NCBI GenBank assembly: GCA_021108375.1
Contig: JAIORA010000034.1
Location: 62,001 to 126,000 of the forward strand
From: Anaerohalosphaeraceae bacterium
Lineage (GTDB): Bacteria; Planctomycetota; Phycisphaerae; Sedimentisphaerales; UBA12454
Direction: 5' to 3'
Length of the DNA stretch: 64,000 nucleotides
Shown piece by piece: positions 8,116 through 18,900 of this stretch. The translations under genes were made by a program, and so were the position numbers. The notes beneath the pieces are model-generated. The model ran no database searches, had not been told where the DNA came from, and was given only the letters and a program-made list of their open reading frames with translations. Position 1 is the first letter of the stretch, and every line of letters begins with the position of its first letter.

Positions 8116-11100
8116 ATGATGAAAAAGTCAACATTTATATTAGCTGTTTTGATAGGTATAGTTTTGATAACTGCTCCGGCGAGTTATGCGGCCGTACTCT
8201 ACGAGACTGACTTTGAGAGTTTCGCCACAGGTTCGATTGATGGTCAGGGCGGTTGGGTGGTGATAACGACAAACGGAGAAATTTCAACTGATTCCAGTTA
8301 TGTTATTGGTGGGAGCAAATCTCTGATTGTATATTACGGTTCTGGCAATGCGGAAGTTACAAAGTCCTTTACGGCCTCTGCAGTTGTGAATGTTGAGTTT
8401 GACACAGGAGACTGTGCTACCAATAAAAACGGTCGGTTCAGAATAGAAGATGGCAGTGGTAACCTTGCAGCCCAGGTGAATTTTTCCACTAACGGTCAGA
8501 TTTCCGCCTACAACGGCACTACGATAGTTGACCTTATGGCCTATGAGGATTATGACACTAACGAGCGTTCCTATAATTTTCGGATAGTGGCTGATACGGT
8601 AAGCCAGACTTACGATTTTTATGTTGATGATGTGCTAATGGCTGATGGTTATGACTTTTACGGCAGCACAGGTTCTCAGCTTAGTGAGTTGAGCATAAAA
8701 AGGTACACAAGCTCAAAGCTGATAGTGGACAACCTGATAATTACAGACGGCGTTCAGCTAACATCAACATTAGTATTTATTGACAGCAATACGCCACTCG
8801 GAGGGATAGCAACGGTTGCCGAACAGATAGGCGAAGTGAAAGAACTCGGAGATACAATATCATCAACAGGGATTGAGATTTATGCTGGGCCAAATGATAA
8901 TCCACACATTATTCCGTTGATTGCAGAAGCTGGCCTGACCGTTGACCCCGCGTGGGTAGGGAATCAGGGTTTTTACATAAAGAGCTTCGACCCTAACAGA
9001 ATACTTATTACAGCTACTACGGATGTCGGGGTTTTGTACGGATTGATGGAATTGCGTGACCGCGTCTTATCAGAAGGAGAAGAGGTATTAAATCAAACAT
9101 TCGATGTTGCTGACAGGCCGGTATTTCCTGTTCGTAAAGGCGTTATTGAAAGGCGTGCTAACTTCGATCTTTTCTGGGCATCTGAAAAAATCACTACACC
9201 TATTTTCCGATATGATGATAACCCGGAGATATTCAACGATGTGAATTCAACTTTTAAGGCAGACTATCTTGCAGATGTAGAGGCAAATCGTGATAATTTG
9301 AGAGACGACATTGATAGTGGGGCCGACTACGGAGTAAAGGTTTACGTCTCCACATATCAGCCTTCAATGCCTGAATTCGGTATAGATGCCTTTATTGCCG
9401 AGCATCCTGAATGTGCGCCCACGCGGCAAACGAAAGAATGGCATCCGGCAATTTGTCCATCGCAGCAGGCCAGCAAGGATATGCTGTATGACAAAGTCAG
9501 GGAACTCTTTGAAGATGTTGATGACTTAGGCGGTATGGTACTGTGTATGGGTGAGGGATGGCAATCGGTATATTCCTGTGGCTGTGGTAGCTGTGGAGAC
9601 GAGAACAGCGTTACATTATATCGAGCCAGACTCATTGAATACATTGAACTTATCAGGAAAGCGATGCTCGAAGCCAGAGGTTACGACCCGAATTATTCGT
9701 ATCCAGATGACCCTGATGCACCGAAGGTATATCTTCGTCCGTGGCAGATTGTAAAACATGGTCTGGGTGATAACCCTGATAATTTTATATCTCTACCTGA
9801 TTATCTTCCTTCAGATGTGCGCTATTATTTGAAAATAACCACTCCGCCTGGAAGCGACTATCTTTGGAATGACTATTTCAGCCCGTACATCAATATGCCT
9901 AATATGGTAACTTTCGGTTGGAATATATGTCATCCGCAGACAACAGAGCCGTGTATGGCACAACTCTGTTATACTGCTCAGAAAATTAAAAATCGTGCGA
10001 TGAAACTTGTTGATTTAGGCAGTGTAATGGGTGCACCATCTATCTACGATCCTTCAAGCGATATTCTTTTCGAACCGGGGCATTTGGCATCGCAAAAGCT
10101 TGGATGGGACCCGTGTAGTTTTGACCCTAATGAATATCTGCTAAACTGGGCAACAGAAAAGTTCGGTGCAAGTGCTGGTTCAGACGTGGCTGATGCGCTC
10201 GAAGATACATATAAAATAACTGATGCTCTTGTTACGCTTTATCCATTGAATACGCATTGGTTCCATATGCTCAATTTTGATAGGAATAATGTGGTTCACT
10301 GCTGGTCGCGTGCAAATGATATAACACAGACTTCTGAGGTGAAAGATGTTAACGTGTCAACTCTTTCGTCGATTCTTTCGGATTTTGATATTACCCAGGC
10401 AAGGGGCATAGCCACTAATGCTGAACAAAAACTGTTTCAAGCCAGAGCTACTTTACCGGCCGACAGTAATGTCAGAAGGTTATGGATAATGGCTCACGCG
10501 ACAGAAGGGCTTACCAACTTCTATAGTAATTACCATTACGCTCTTGTGTACAATAATCTGTATGAAAACACAGGAATCCAATCTTATTGTGCCATTGCTA
10601 AAACTTATATCAGCAATGCTATCCCCGATATGGAGACGTATGTGAATGATATGTATCAGCTGTACCCCGAAATTGACGAAAACTTTAATGATATTGATAA
10701 CAGTTTTCGAGTGGGAACTACTTCTCCGAAGAACATTGCATATATATTCGGCCAAATGTCTTCTCTGCAACAGCAATGCCAAAACGGGTACAGTCGTCTT
10801 GTAATGGAAGGCACACGCGCCAGTAATTATTCCAATTTAGAATGGGAAGTGCAGAACGCAGACCCTGAGATTGGGTACAGACGGTATTCGCCGTATCCTG
10901 AGGAAGATGACTGGGAAAATATCTACAACGGCTTGATGACTAAATGGCAGGGCACAAGCTATACAACGAATGCTGATAATCAGGAAGCTCTGCCTGCAAT
11001 TATCTCGCCGTGGATACTGCCGACGCTTTATGTGGACTTCACTGCGAATATAAGTAACGGCGGAATGCTTGTTATCAAGTTTGTTCCTCTTGGCGGTAAG

Positions 11101-11532
11101 AACAGAACGAATGGTTCTATAATACGCAGGTCAATTCAGAAGATTTATATCGATGGTACCTATGTAAAAACTCTTACCGATATAGGCACTGATGATACCA
11201 GAGAAGATGGTGATTATACCAGATATGTTGAACTGCCAGCAACCGGCACGGGGGTACAGTCTCATCAACTGAAGATTATGTCCAAGCCAAACAGTCAGGC
11301 GGAGTGCCTGGGAACGGAATTCTATTTTATGAAGTTATACACTCCAGCGAAGTGTGGTGATTTTGGTTATCCGCCGGGAGACATCAACGAGGATTGTTAT
11401 ACTGATATGGACGATCTTGCTATGATGGCAAGTGAATGGCTCGATGGTACCGATATAGGCGATCTTGCTATTATGGCAAGTGGATGGCTCGATTGTACTG
11501 ATCCGGATGATGAGCGGTGCGGATCGAATTGA
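8116..11532 (+). CDS. Secreted GH67/DUF4838-like glycosidase B with sandwich module and dockerin-like tail
   Basis: This 1138-residue paralogue of the preceding protein begins 34 nt after it; the ATG at 8116 was chosen for its signal peptide (1-25, ending ASYA) and upstream AGGA. Residues about 26-215 are the island's sandwich module. Residues about 217-1077 are the glycosidase core with MVLCMGEGWQSVYSCGCGSC, VYLRPWQIVKHGLG and PPGSDYLWNDYFSPYI. Residues about 1078-1138 form a dockerin-like tail with one full calcium loop (DINEDCYTDMDDL) and a second degenerate repeat (DIGDLAIMASGWLDC). Compared with paralogue A, the core is the same length but the lipobox is replaced by extra modules, which suggests a different surface attachment. 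A stretch of its module DNA (about 8424-8562) nearly matches 22261-22402. Confidence 0.6.
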   Translation: MMKKSTFILAVLIGIVLITAPASYAAVLYETDFESFATGSIDGQGGWVVITTNGEISTDSSYVIGGSKSLIVYYGSGNAEVTKSFTASAVVNVEFDTGDCATNKNGRFRIEDGSGNLAAQVNFSTNGQISAYNGTTIVDLMAYEDYDTNERSYNFRIVADTVSQTYDFYVDDVLMADGYDFYGSTGSQLSELSIKRYTSSKLIVDNLIITDGVQLTSTLVFIDSNTPLGGIATVAEQIGEVKELGDTISSTGIEIYAGPNDNPHIIPLIAEAGLTVDPAWVGNQGFYIKSFDPNRILITATTDVGVLYGLMELRDRVLSEGEEVLNQTFDVADRPVFPVRKGVIERRANFDLFWASEKITTPIFRYDDNPEIFNDVNSTFKADYLADVEANRDNLRDDIDSGADYGVKVYVSTYQPSMPEFGIDAFIAEHPECAPTRQTKEWHPAICPSQQASKDMLYDKVRELFEDVDDLGGMVLCMGEGWQSVYSCGCGSCGDENSVTLYRARLIEYIELIRKAMLEARGYDPNYSYPDDPDAPKVYLRPWQIVKHGLGDNPDNFISLPDYLPSDVRYYLKITTPPGSDYLWNDYFSPYINMPNMVTFGWNICHPQTTEPCMAQLCYTAQKIKNRAMKLVDLGSVMGAPSIYDPSSDILFEPGHLASQKLGWDPCSFDPNEYLLNWATEKFGASAGSDVADALEDTYKITDALVTLYPLNTHWFHMLNFDRNNVVHCWSRANDITQTSEVKDVNVSTLSSILSDFDITQARGIATNAEQKLFQARATLPADSNVRRLWIMAHATEGLTNFYSNYHYALVYNNLYENTGIQSYCAIAKTYISNAIPDMETYVNDMYQLYPEIDENFNDIDNSFRVGTTSPKNIAYIFGQMSSLQQQCQNGYSRLVMEGTRASNYSNLEWEVQNADPEIGYRRYSPYPEEDDWENIYNGLMTKWQGTSYTTNADNQEALPAIISPWILPTLYVDFTANISNGGMLVIKFVPLGGKNRTNGSIIRRSIQKIYIDGTYVKTLTDIGTDDTREDGDYTRYVELPATGTGVQSHQLKIMSKPNSQAECLGTEFYFMKLYTPAKCGDFGYPPGDINEDCYTDMDDLAMMASEWLDGTDIGDLAIMASGWLDCTDPDDERCGSN

Positions 11533-11710
11533 TTTTTGTTTTTCGAAAGGAACAAACTGTTGAGGCCTCTGAGTAACTCGGTTTCTTACGGAATCGATTT
11601 GCTTTATGGAACCATAAAAGTTGGTTTTTTCTAAGATGAAGCGATTTTTCAGAGGTCTTTGTTACTTGTTGAGTAAATATGTACATAAATAATTTATGGA
11701 GATTTGTACA

Positions 11711-14700
11711 ATGAAAACGGAAAAAATGAAGCAATTTTGTATGGTTCTAATTGTGTTCGGGCTGTTGCTGTCTGCATCAGCCTATTCGGCTGTGAACGTA
11801 GATGCAGCGGGCGAGACCGGAATTCTGCCCGGCTCCAGCTCAGCTGATATTGCCGACGACATTTGCATCTGGGTACATCCTACCAACCCAAATCAGAGTA
11901 TAGTTATAGGACAGAGTAAAGATTCCAGTCATGGTGGAATTTATGTTTACGATCTTAGCGGCGTAGAATTGCAGGCTGTAGATATGGGTCACAGAACCGG
12001 CAATATCGACATTCGCTATAACTTTGCCATGTCAACGGGGCCAACGGACATTGTTGTCGTTAATGACCGGGAAGAAGATGATCTAAAGATTTATAGAGTA
12101 AACAGCGATCGCACACTGACAAACATAAATTATGATCATCCCAACATTGGCATTGAACCTTATGGTGGTTGTCTTTATAACGATTTGTCTAACGGCAGGT
12201 TGTACTATTTTGTAACCGCCAAGGATGGTACTATAAGGCAGTTTGAATTAACCGAACACGATTCTACCGGTCTGATAGAGTACACGCTGGCACGCGCTGT
12301 TTTTGATGTTGGCGGCCAGGTAGAAGGAGCTGTCGCTGATGATGAAAATAATCTGGTCTATTTTGGCGAAGAGGATGCCGGTGTTTGGCGATATGATGCC
12401 AAGCCAGGCGGTTCGAACACTGGTACCCAAATAGTTAGTGTCAATACAGGAGAGCTGGTCGCAGATGTAGAAGGCCTTTCGATGTATTATACCAGCGACG
12501 GCGATGGGTATCTTTTGGTCTCAAGTCAGGGAAACAGCAAAATTATTGTTTATGAGCGGACGGGGAGCCATACGGAACTTGGAGCTTTTCATGTTAATAA
12601 TGTTTCGGAAACAGACGGTATTGATGTAATAAATGTGAACTTGGGCGCATCTTACGATGAGGGCCTTTTTGTATTACATGATGGAGAAAATGACGGTTCG
12701 GTTCCTACGAACTGGAAATATGTATCTTGGGGTGGCATCGCTAATGCTCTGAACCTGACCGTTGATACAGCGTGGAATCCACGCCATGCTCCGGTTACAG
12801 TTTATGCGGAGTTTGTTATTACCGATCTTGATTCATTATCAATATCCGCTCATACCGGTGAAAAACCACAGTCTAAGGTCTGGACATACGACGGACAGTG
12901 GTGGTGTGTTCTTTCGAGTACTTCTGCCAGTTCTTCCGGGACATGGGTGTGGAAGTTACAGGGAACAACCTGGGTTGAGGCCTTGAAACTTTCCAATGAG
13001 ACAGGCACAAAAGCGGATGTTAAAAGGGTTGGCAGTGTCGTCCATGTTTTATTATATGATGATGATCCTGAATTGGTTTCCATCGAATATAGTGGTGGGG
13101 CCTACCAGTTGTGGACTTTAAGGCCAACCCCGTCACCTGTTGTCGCGTTATTGAGTAGTGAGACAGCCTCAATTGACGTGGATTCAGAAGGTCGGATGTG
13201 GCTTGCCATGGAGTCGGATGGAAAGATTAACGTATATTACAGTGATTCACCATACGACAGTTGGAGTTCTGACATAGAATTGGCTTCAGGTGTGGGAAGT
13301 GATGATATTTGCGTTGTTACAGCTATGCCTAATAATATTATCGGTGTTTTATGGTCTAATCAGAATAGCCAGCGGTTCGGCTTCAGAGTACATACAGATG
13401 GGGTAAATCCTGCAACATGGTCAACAGATGAGGTTCCTGCTTCCCAGTCGGCACAGAGTGTTGGCGGCGGAATGGCAGACGATCATCTTAATGTTGCAGT
13501 AGCATCTGATGGAACTTTATATGCAGCGGTTAAAACAAGCTATGACACATCAGGGTATCCCCGTATTGCGCTTCTGGTCAGACGACCGTCAGGAGTTTGG
13601 GATGATTTATATCAGGTCGATACTGCTGGTACACGCCCCATAGTATTGCTCAACGAGGCAGAAAACACGGTAACGGTCGTTTATTCGGCTACGACAGTTT
13701 ATGCCAATATCAAATATAAACAATCAGCAACTTCTGCTATTTCTTTTGTCTCAAGCCATACTCTGATAGATGACTTGGTAAATAATGTAACGAGTATGAA
13801 GGAAAACTACGCTGGTGAGGTGGTTGTACTTGCCTCTGACGGAAATTCTGTTAAAGGTGTCCGTTGTGCGGAGCCTTTTAGATTTACAGCCGCCGCCGAC
13901 AACAGGCCGATTGATCCGGAAAATATTCCACGTTGGGAATGGATGCTGGACGAAATGACTGATAAGGTGGGTGGTGAGGGTGTTTTCCATATTATGGCAG
14001 GTGATTTCGATGACCCTCAAACTACCGATGCCCTTCTAAAAACACAGTTTGGTGAGTCGGTTATCTGGTATCCGGTAACAGGAAATCATGAAACCGATAC
14101 GCCCTCGGAAATGCAGTGGGTACGCGATGCCTATTCTGGCCTGCCATACATTGTTAACGCAGGCCCGACAGGTTGCGGAACAACTACATATTCATTTGAT
14201 TACGGAAATGCCCATTTTGTTGTTATCAATGAGTATTATGATGGTTCTAGCGATGTGGGTACTGATGGAGATGTAGTGGATGAACTCTACGATTGGCTTG
14301 CAGCCGATTTAGCGGCCAATGCCAAGCCTGCTGTCTTCGTTCTTGGTCATGAACCAGCGTACCCGGAATATCGTCATGTGGGTGATAGTCTGGATCAGTA
14401 CCCTGCTCACAGAGACAGATTCTGGAAATTGTTGAATGATAATCATGTGGCAGCCTACATCTGCGGCCATACTCATACTTACTATGCCAAACAGGTTGAT
14501 GGGCCTGACTGGGAACCGTTTACCTGGCAGATTGATTGCGGAAATGCCGGAAATCAGGGAGAGTCGAAGCAGACTTTTATCGATATTACTGTAGAGGGGA
14601 CAGAGGTTATATTTAATACCTGGCAGGGAGCAATTAATGATTCTTATGTAATAACAGACTCATGGACAGTTCCTATTTCATCATCCAATAAGGCTTCTAA

Positions 14701-15712
14701 TCCTTCTCCTGCAAATGAGGCAACACAAGTGAGTGTCGATACTAATCTTAGCTGGATAGCCGGGGTTAACGCCGTCGCTCATGATGTGTACTTCGGTACC
14801 GACCCGGTAACCGATTTTCCTTTGGTCTCTCAGGAACAGAGCGGGACAGTTTACGATCTCGGAACTTTGGCATACGATATACTGTACTACTGGGCGATTG
14901 ATGAACACGATTCCAACAGTGTAATCACTCCCGGGAGTCTCTGGAATTTTACTACCGTGGCTTTCGGTGTGCTCTACCAGACTGATTTTGAGAACTTCGC
15001 CACAGGTTCAATTGATGGTCAGGATGGTTGGGATGTAGAGGTAACAAACGCTGAGGTTACAACTGACTCCGCATACATTATTAGTGGAGGCAAATCTCTG
15101 GTTGTGTATTACGGTGCTGGTAATGCGATGGTTGCAAAGTCCTTTACGCCCACTGCCATTGTAGATATTGAGTTTGATACAGGAGACTGTGCTACCGATA
15201 AAAACGGTCGATTCAGGATAGAAGATAGTAGTGGTAATGTTGCTGCCCAGGTAAATTTTACTACTGGAGGTCAGATATCCGCCAACAATGGCAGTACGGC
15301 AGTAAATCTTATGCCCTATGAGGATTATGATACTAACAAGAAATCCTATAATTTTCGGATAGTGGCGGATACAGGAACCCAGACTTACGATTTTTACGTT
15401 GATGATGTTATAAAGGCTGATGATTATAGCTTTTACGGCAGCACAGGTTCTCATCTTAGTGAGTTTAAAATAAAAAGGTACACAAGCAGGAAGTTGATAG
15501 TGGATAATTTGGTGATTAAAAATGGTGCGCCACCTACGTGTGGTGATTTTGGTTATCCAGAGGGAGATCTTAACGAGGATTGTTATACTGATATGCTCGA
15601 TCTTGTAATTTTGGCAGATGGATGGCTCGATACTACTGATATGAATGATGTTGCAATTTTGGTGGATGGATGGCTTGACTGTACCGATCCGACTAATGAG
15701 CGGTGTAATTGA
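11711..15712 (+). CDS. Beta-propeller phytase fused to a calcineurin-like phosphoesterase
   Basis: This 1333-residue secreted protein starts at ATG 11711 after GGAG. The order of parts is as follows. A signal peptide covers 1-26. A beta-propeller phytase domain (about 27-357) has the family motifs ADDICIWVHP, GNIDIRYNF, EPYGGCLY, GQVEGAVADDE, GEED and DVEGLSMYY. A second propeller-like region (about 360-720) follows. A metallophosphoesterase (about 723-985) has AGDFDD, GNHE, LGHEPA and GHTH; its first metal motif reads DNR rather than DxH. An Fn3-like domain (about 990-1083), the sandwich module (1084-1274) and a dockerin-like tail with DLNEDCYTDMLDL complete the protein. Beta-propeller phytases use calcium to release phosphate from phytate. 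The fused phosphoesterase could finish the job on other phosphoesters. A separate phytase and phosphoesterase occur downstream at 20398 and 22848. Confidence 0.85.
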   Translation: MKTEKMKQFCMVLIVFGLLLSASAYSAVNVDAAGETGILPGSSSADIADDICIWVHPTNPNQSIVIGQSKDSSHGGIYVYDLSGVELQAVDMGHRTGNIDIRYNFAMSTGPTDIVVVNDREEDDLKIYRVNSDRTLTNINYDHPNIGIEPYGGCLYNDLSNGRLYYFVTAKDGTIRQFELTEHDSTGLIEYTLARAVFDVGGQVEGAVADDENNLVYFGEEDAGVWRYDAKPGGSNTGTQIVSVNTGELVADVEGLSMYYTSDGDGYLLVSSQGNSKIIVYERTGSHTELGAFHVNNVSETDGIDVINVNLGASYDEGLFVLHDGENDGSVPTNWKYVSWGGIANALNLTVDTAWNPRHAPVTVYAEFVITDLDSLSISAHTGEKPQSKVWTYDGQWWCVLSSTSASSSGTWVWKLQGTTWVEALKLSNETGTKADVKRVGSVVHVLLYDDDPELVSIEYSGGAYQLWTLRPTPSPVVALLSSETASIDVDSEGRMWLAMESDGKINVYYSDSPYDSWSSDIELASGVGSDDICVVTAMPNNIIGVLWSNQNSQRFGFRVHTDGVNPATWSTDEVPASQSAQSVGGGMADDHLNVAVASDGTLYAAVKTSYDTSGYPRIALLVRRPSGVWDDLYQVDTAGTRPIVLLNEAENTVTVVYSATTVYANIKYKQSATSAISFVSSHTLIDDLVNNVTSMKENYAGEVVVLASDGNSVKGVRCAEPFRFTAAADNRPIDPENIPRWEWMLDEMTDKVGGEGVFHIMAGDFDDPQTTDALLKTQFGESVIWYPVTGNHETDTPSEMQWVRDAYSGLPYIVNAGPTGCGTTTYSFDYGNAHFVVINEYYDGSSDVGTDGDVVDELYDWLAADLAANAKPAVFVLGHEPAYPEYRHVGDSLDQYPAHRDRFWKLLNDNHVAAYICGHTHTYYAKQVDGPDWEPFTWQIDCGNAGNQGESKQTFIDITVEGTEVIFNTWQGAINDSYVITDSWTVPISSSNKASNPSPANEATQVSVDTNLSWIAGVNAVAHDVYFGTDPVTDFPLVSQEQSGTVYDLGTLAYDILYYWAIDEHDSNSVITPGSLWNFTTVAFGVLYQTDFENFATGSIDGQDGWDVEVTNAEVTTDSAYIISGGKSLVVYYGAGNAMVAKSFTPTAIVDIEFDTGDCATDKNGRFRIEDSSGNVAAQVNFTTGGQISANNGSTAVNLMPYEDYDTNKKSYNFRIVADTGTQTYDFYVDDVIKADDYSFYGSTGSHLSEFKIKRYTSRKLIVDNLVIKNGAPPTCGDFGYPEGDLNEDCYTDMLDLVILADGWLDTTDMNDVAILVDGWLDCTDPTNERCN

Positions 15713-15955
15713 CGGAAGAGATATTCGAAAATCTCAAAGTAATTCTACATTCGCAGGATTATAGATGGGGGTGTCCGGCGAAGTTGGGCGAGCATGTTCG
15801 TCTCGACAAATGTTGTATCCACAAAGGTGTGGTATTTTACTAAATCGGAAAGGAGGAATTTAATACGAAAGGATGGATACTGACAATAGTTGAAAGTCGA
15901 TGTTTGTAATTTGTATGTATGTAAACAAGAACCAAGTATTTTTGGAGATGGTATC

Positions 15956-18900
15956 ATGAAGAAACAGGTAAAACAACCGATATTTATAGCAATAGTGGTT
16001 AGTCTTCTTCTATTCCTTGTTTTTCCAGCTAATGCGGCGTTTTTTGAAGGCTTCGAGGATACGGGCTGCTTTGATTTAGAAGCTCCCGGCGGAATCGGTG
16101 CTACTGTAACAACGAATTCTGATAGCCAGGATGGCCTCAGAAGTACAGAAATTTCATTTATCGGGCAAAGCTTAGGCCAGACAGTCAAGATAAGACAGAA
16201 ACTGGGTGCAGTGGTAAACTTTGAAGGCTTAGCTATGAGCTTTTGGTCTAATCCGGTATACGCAAGTAGAGTAAACTCCGTTTACATCACTTTGATAGAC
16301 ACATCAGGTAAAGCTGAGGTCTGGCGATGGTGGACCGGTTTTCAAACTGCCGGATGGCGAAAGAAAGAATGGACTCAGGGGCAGCAGGGTACCGCCAATA
16401 CATATTCCAGAGATTCCGAATTTGATCCTACAGAAGTATGCGAAATGTCATTTCGTGTTAAAAGCAAAGACAGTATCTCCGGGCAGTCTGTCAAAGTGAG
16501 GTGGGATGATTTTCAAGCCAAACCTTCCTCGTTGACACCGCCTCGATTATTTGTTGAGGATAACATTTACGGGGTAGTTGAAAGTGCTAAGCAAATTGGG
16601 CAAACTCAGATACTCGGCGATAATGTAACACCAGGTTCCGGCCAAAAAGTTATTTATGCGGGTAAAGCTGATAATCCGGATATGCCTCCTATGGGAGATG
16701 GATATGAAACGGACTTCGAGGATTTTTCCACAGGTTCAATTGATAATCAGGATGGCTGGGATGTAATAACGACCAACGGAATTATTACAACTGATTCCAG
16801 ATGGGTTATCAGTGGAAGTAAGTCTCTGATTGTGTATTATGGTGCCGGCAATGCGGAAGTTACAAAATCCTTTACGAGTGCTGCAGTTGTGGAAGTTGAG
16901 TTTGATACGGGGGACTGTAACACAGGAAAAAGAGCACGATTCAGGATAAATGATAGTAGTGGTAATGTTGGGCCGGATGTGGAATTTTCTACTAACGGTA
17001 AGATATCCGCCTACAATGGCAGTACGAAAGTGGATCTTATGTCATATGAGGATTATGACACTAACAAGAAATCTTATCATTTTCGGATAGTGGCTGATAC
17101 GGCAAGCCAGACTTACGATTTTTACGTTGATGGCGTACGGCGAGCTGATAATTATAATTTCTATGGGACCACAGGAAGTGAGCTGAGTAAGTTTAATATA
17201 AAAAGGTACACAAGCTCAAAGCTGATATTGGACAATTTGGAAATTTCAGTGTCCGGTGGCATTGACGAAGCATGGCTTGGAAGCGAAGGTTTTATAATAG
17301 GAAATCACGATGACGATAAGGTTGTTACTGCCGTCGAGAATGCGGGTGTGCTGTACGGTTTAATGGAGTTGCGGGACTTGATCACCGATGAAGGATATAG
17401 CGTATTAAATGGCGATATAGACATTATGGATCGCCCCGTGTTTAGCAAACGTTTAGGTGAGCTTTGCAGGCGTGCCAATTTCGAGCTTTTCTGGGCATCT
17501 GAGAAAAGTACTACGCCTATTTTCCGGTATGATGATAATCCGGAGATATTTGACGATGTGAGTTCGAGTTATAAGGCAGACTATCTCGCGGATGTAGAAG
17601 CAAACCGTGACGATTTGAGAGACGCAATTGACAAGGGGGCTGACTATGGAGTAAAGATTTATATTTCTACATTCCAGCCTTCAATGCCTGAATTTGGGAT
17701 AGATGCCTTTATTGATGAGAACCCTGAGTGTGAGCCTTCACGGCAAACCCAGGAATGGCATCCGGCGATTTGTCCATCGCGGTCGGCCAGTAAGGATATG
17801 CTGTATGATAAAATCAAAGAACTCTTTGAAGATGTCGATGATTTAGGCGGTATGGTGCTGTGTATGGGTGAAGGATGGCAATCGATATACTCCTGTGGCT
17901 GCAGCAGCTGTGGAAGTGAGAGTAGTGTTACATTATATCGAAACAGGCTTGTTGAGTACATTGGGATAATAAGAGATGCTATGCTTGACGGCTCAGGGAA
18001 AAGTGCGTCCCATCCGGATGCACCGAAAGTGTATCTTCGTCCGTGGCAGATTGTGGAACATGGCCTGGGTGATAACACGGCGAACTTCATTTCTCTGCCC
18101 AGTTACCTTCCGTCAGATGTACACTATTATTCGAAGATAACCAGCCCGCCCGGAAGCGACTATCTCTGGAGCGATATCTGGAATCCGTATCTCAATATGC
18201 CCAGAATGTTGACTTTCGGTTGGAATATCTGTCATCCGCATACAACAGAGCCATGCCTTGCACAACTCTGTTATACTGCCCAAAAATTTAAAAATCGCGC
18301 GGTAACACTTGCTAATTTAGGTAGTGTAATAGGCGGTCCGCGTGTCTATGGGCCTTCAGCGGATATTCTTTATGAACCAGGGCGTCTGGCGTCACAAAAG
18401 ATTGCATGGGACCCATACAGTTTTGACCCCATCGAGTATCTGGAAAACTGGGCAACAGAGAAGTTTGGTTCAAGTGCCGGTTCAAACGTGGCTGATGCGC
18501 TTGAAGATACATACAAGATAACTGATGCTTTTGTTACACTTTATCCCGAAAATACTCACTGGTTCCATATGCTTAATTTCGACAGGGATAATGATGTTCA
18601 CTGCTGGGCGCGTGCAAATGATATGACACAAACTTCTGCAGTGAAAAATGTCAGTACATCCACTCTTTCGTCGGTGCTTTCAGATTTCAACATCACTGAA
18701 GCAAGAACCATAGCGGATAATGCTATGGCAAAACTGGCTCTGGCCAAAACCGCTCTGCCGAGTAACGATGATGTTGGAAAATTATGGAGGATGGCTCACG
18801 CGACAGAAGCTTTGACTGACTTTTATCGCAAGTATCATTATGCTCTTGTGTATAATAATCTGTATGAAAACACAGGAACACAATCTTATCGTACCACGGC

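Noticed and set aside
15713-15955. Possible gene in the spacer before glycosidase C (for example the - strand frame 15745-16188)
   Set aside because: The frame overlaps the start of glycosidase C and shows no conserved content or ribosome site.
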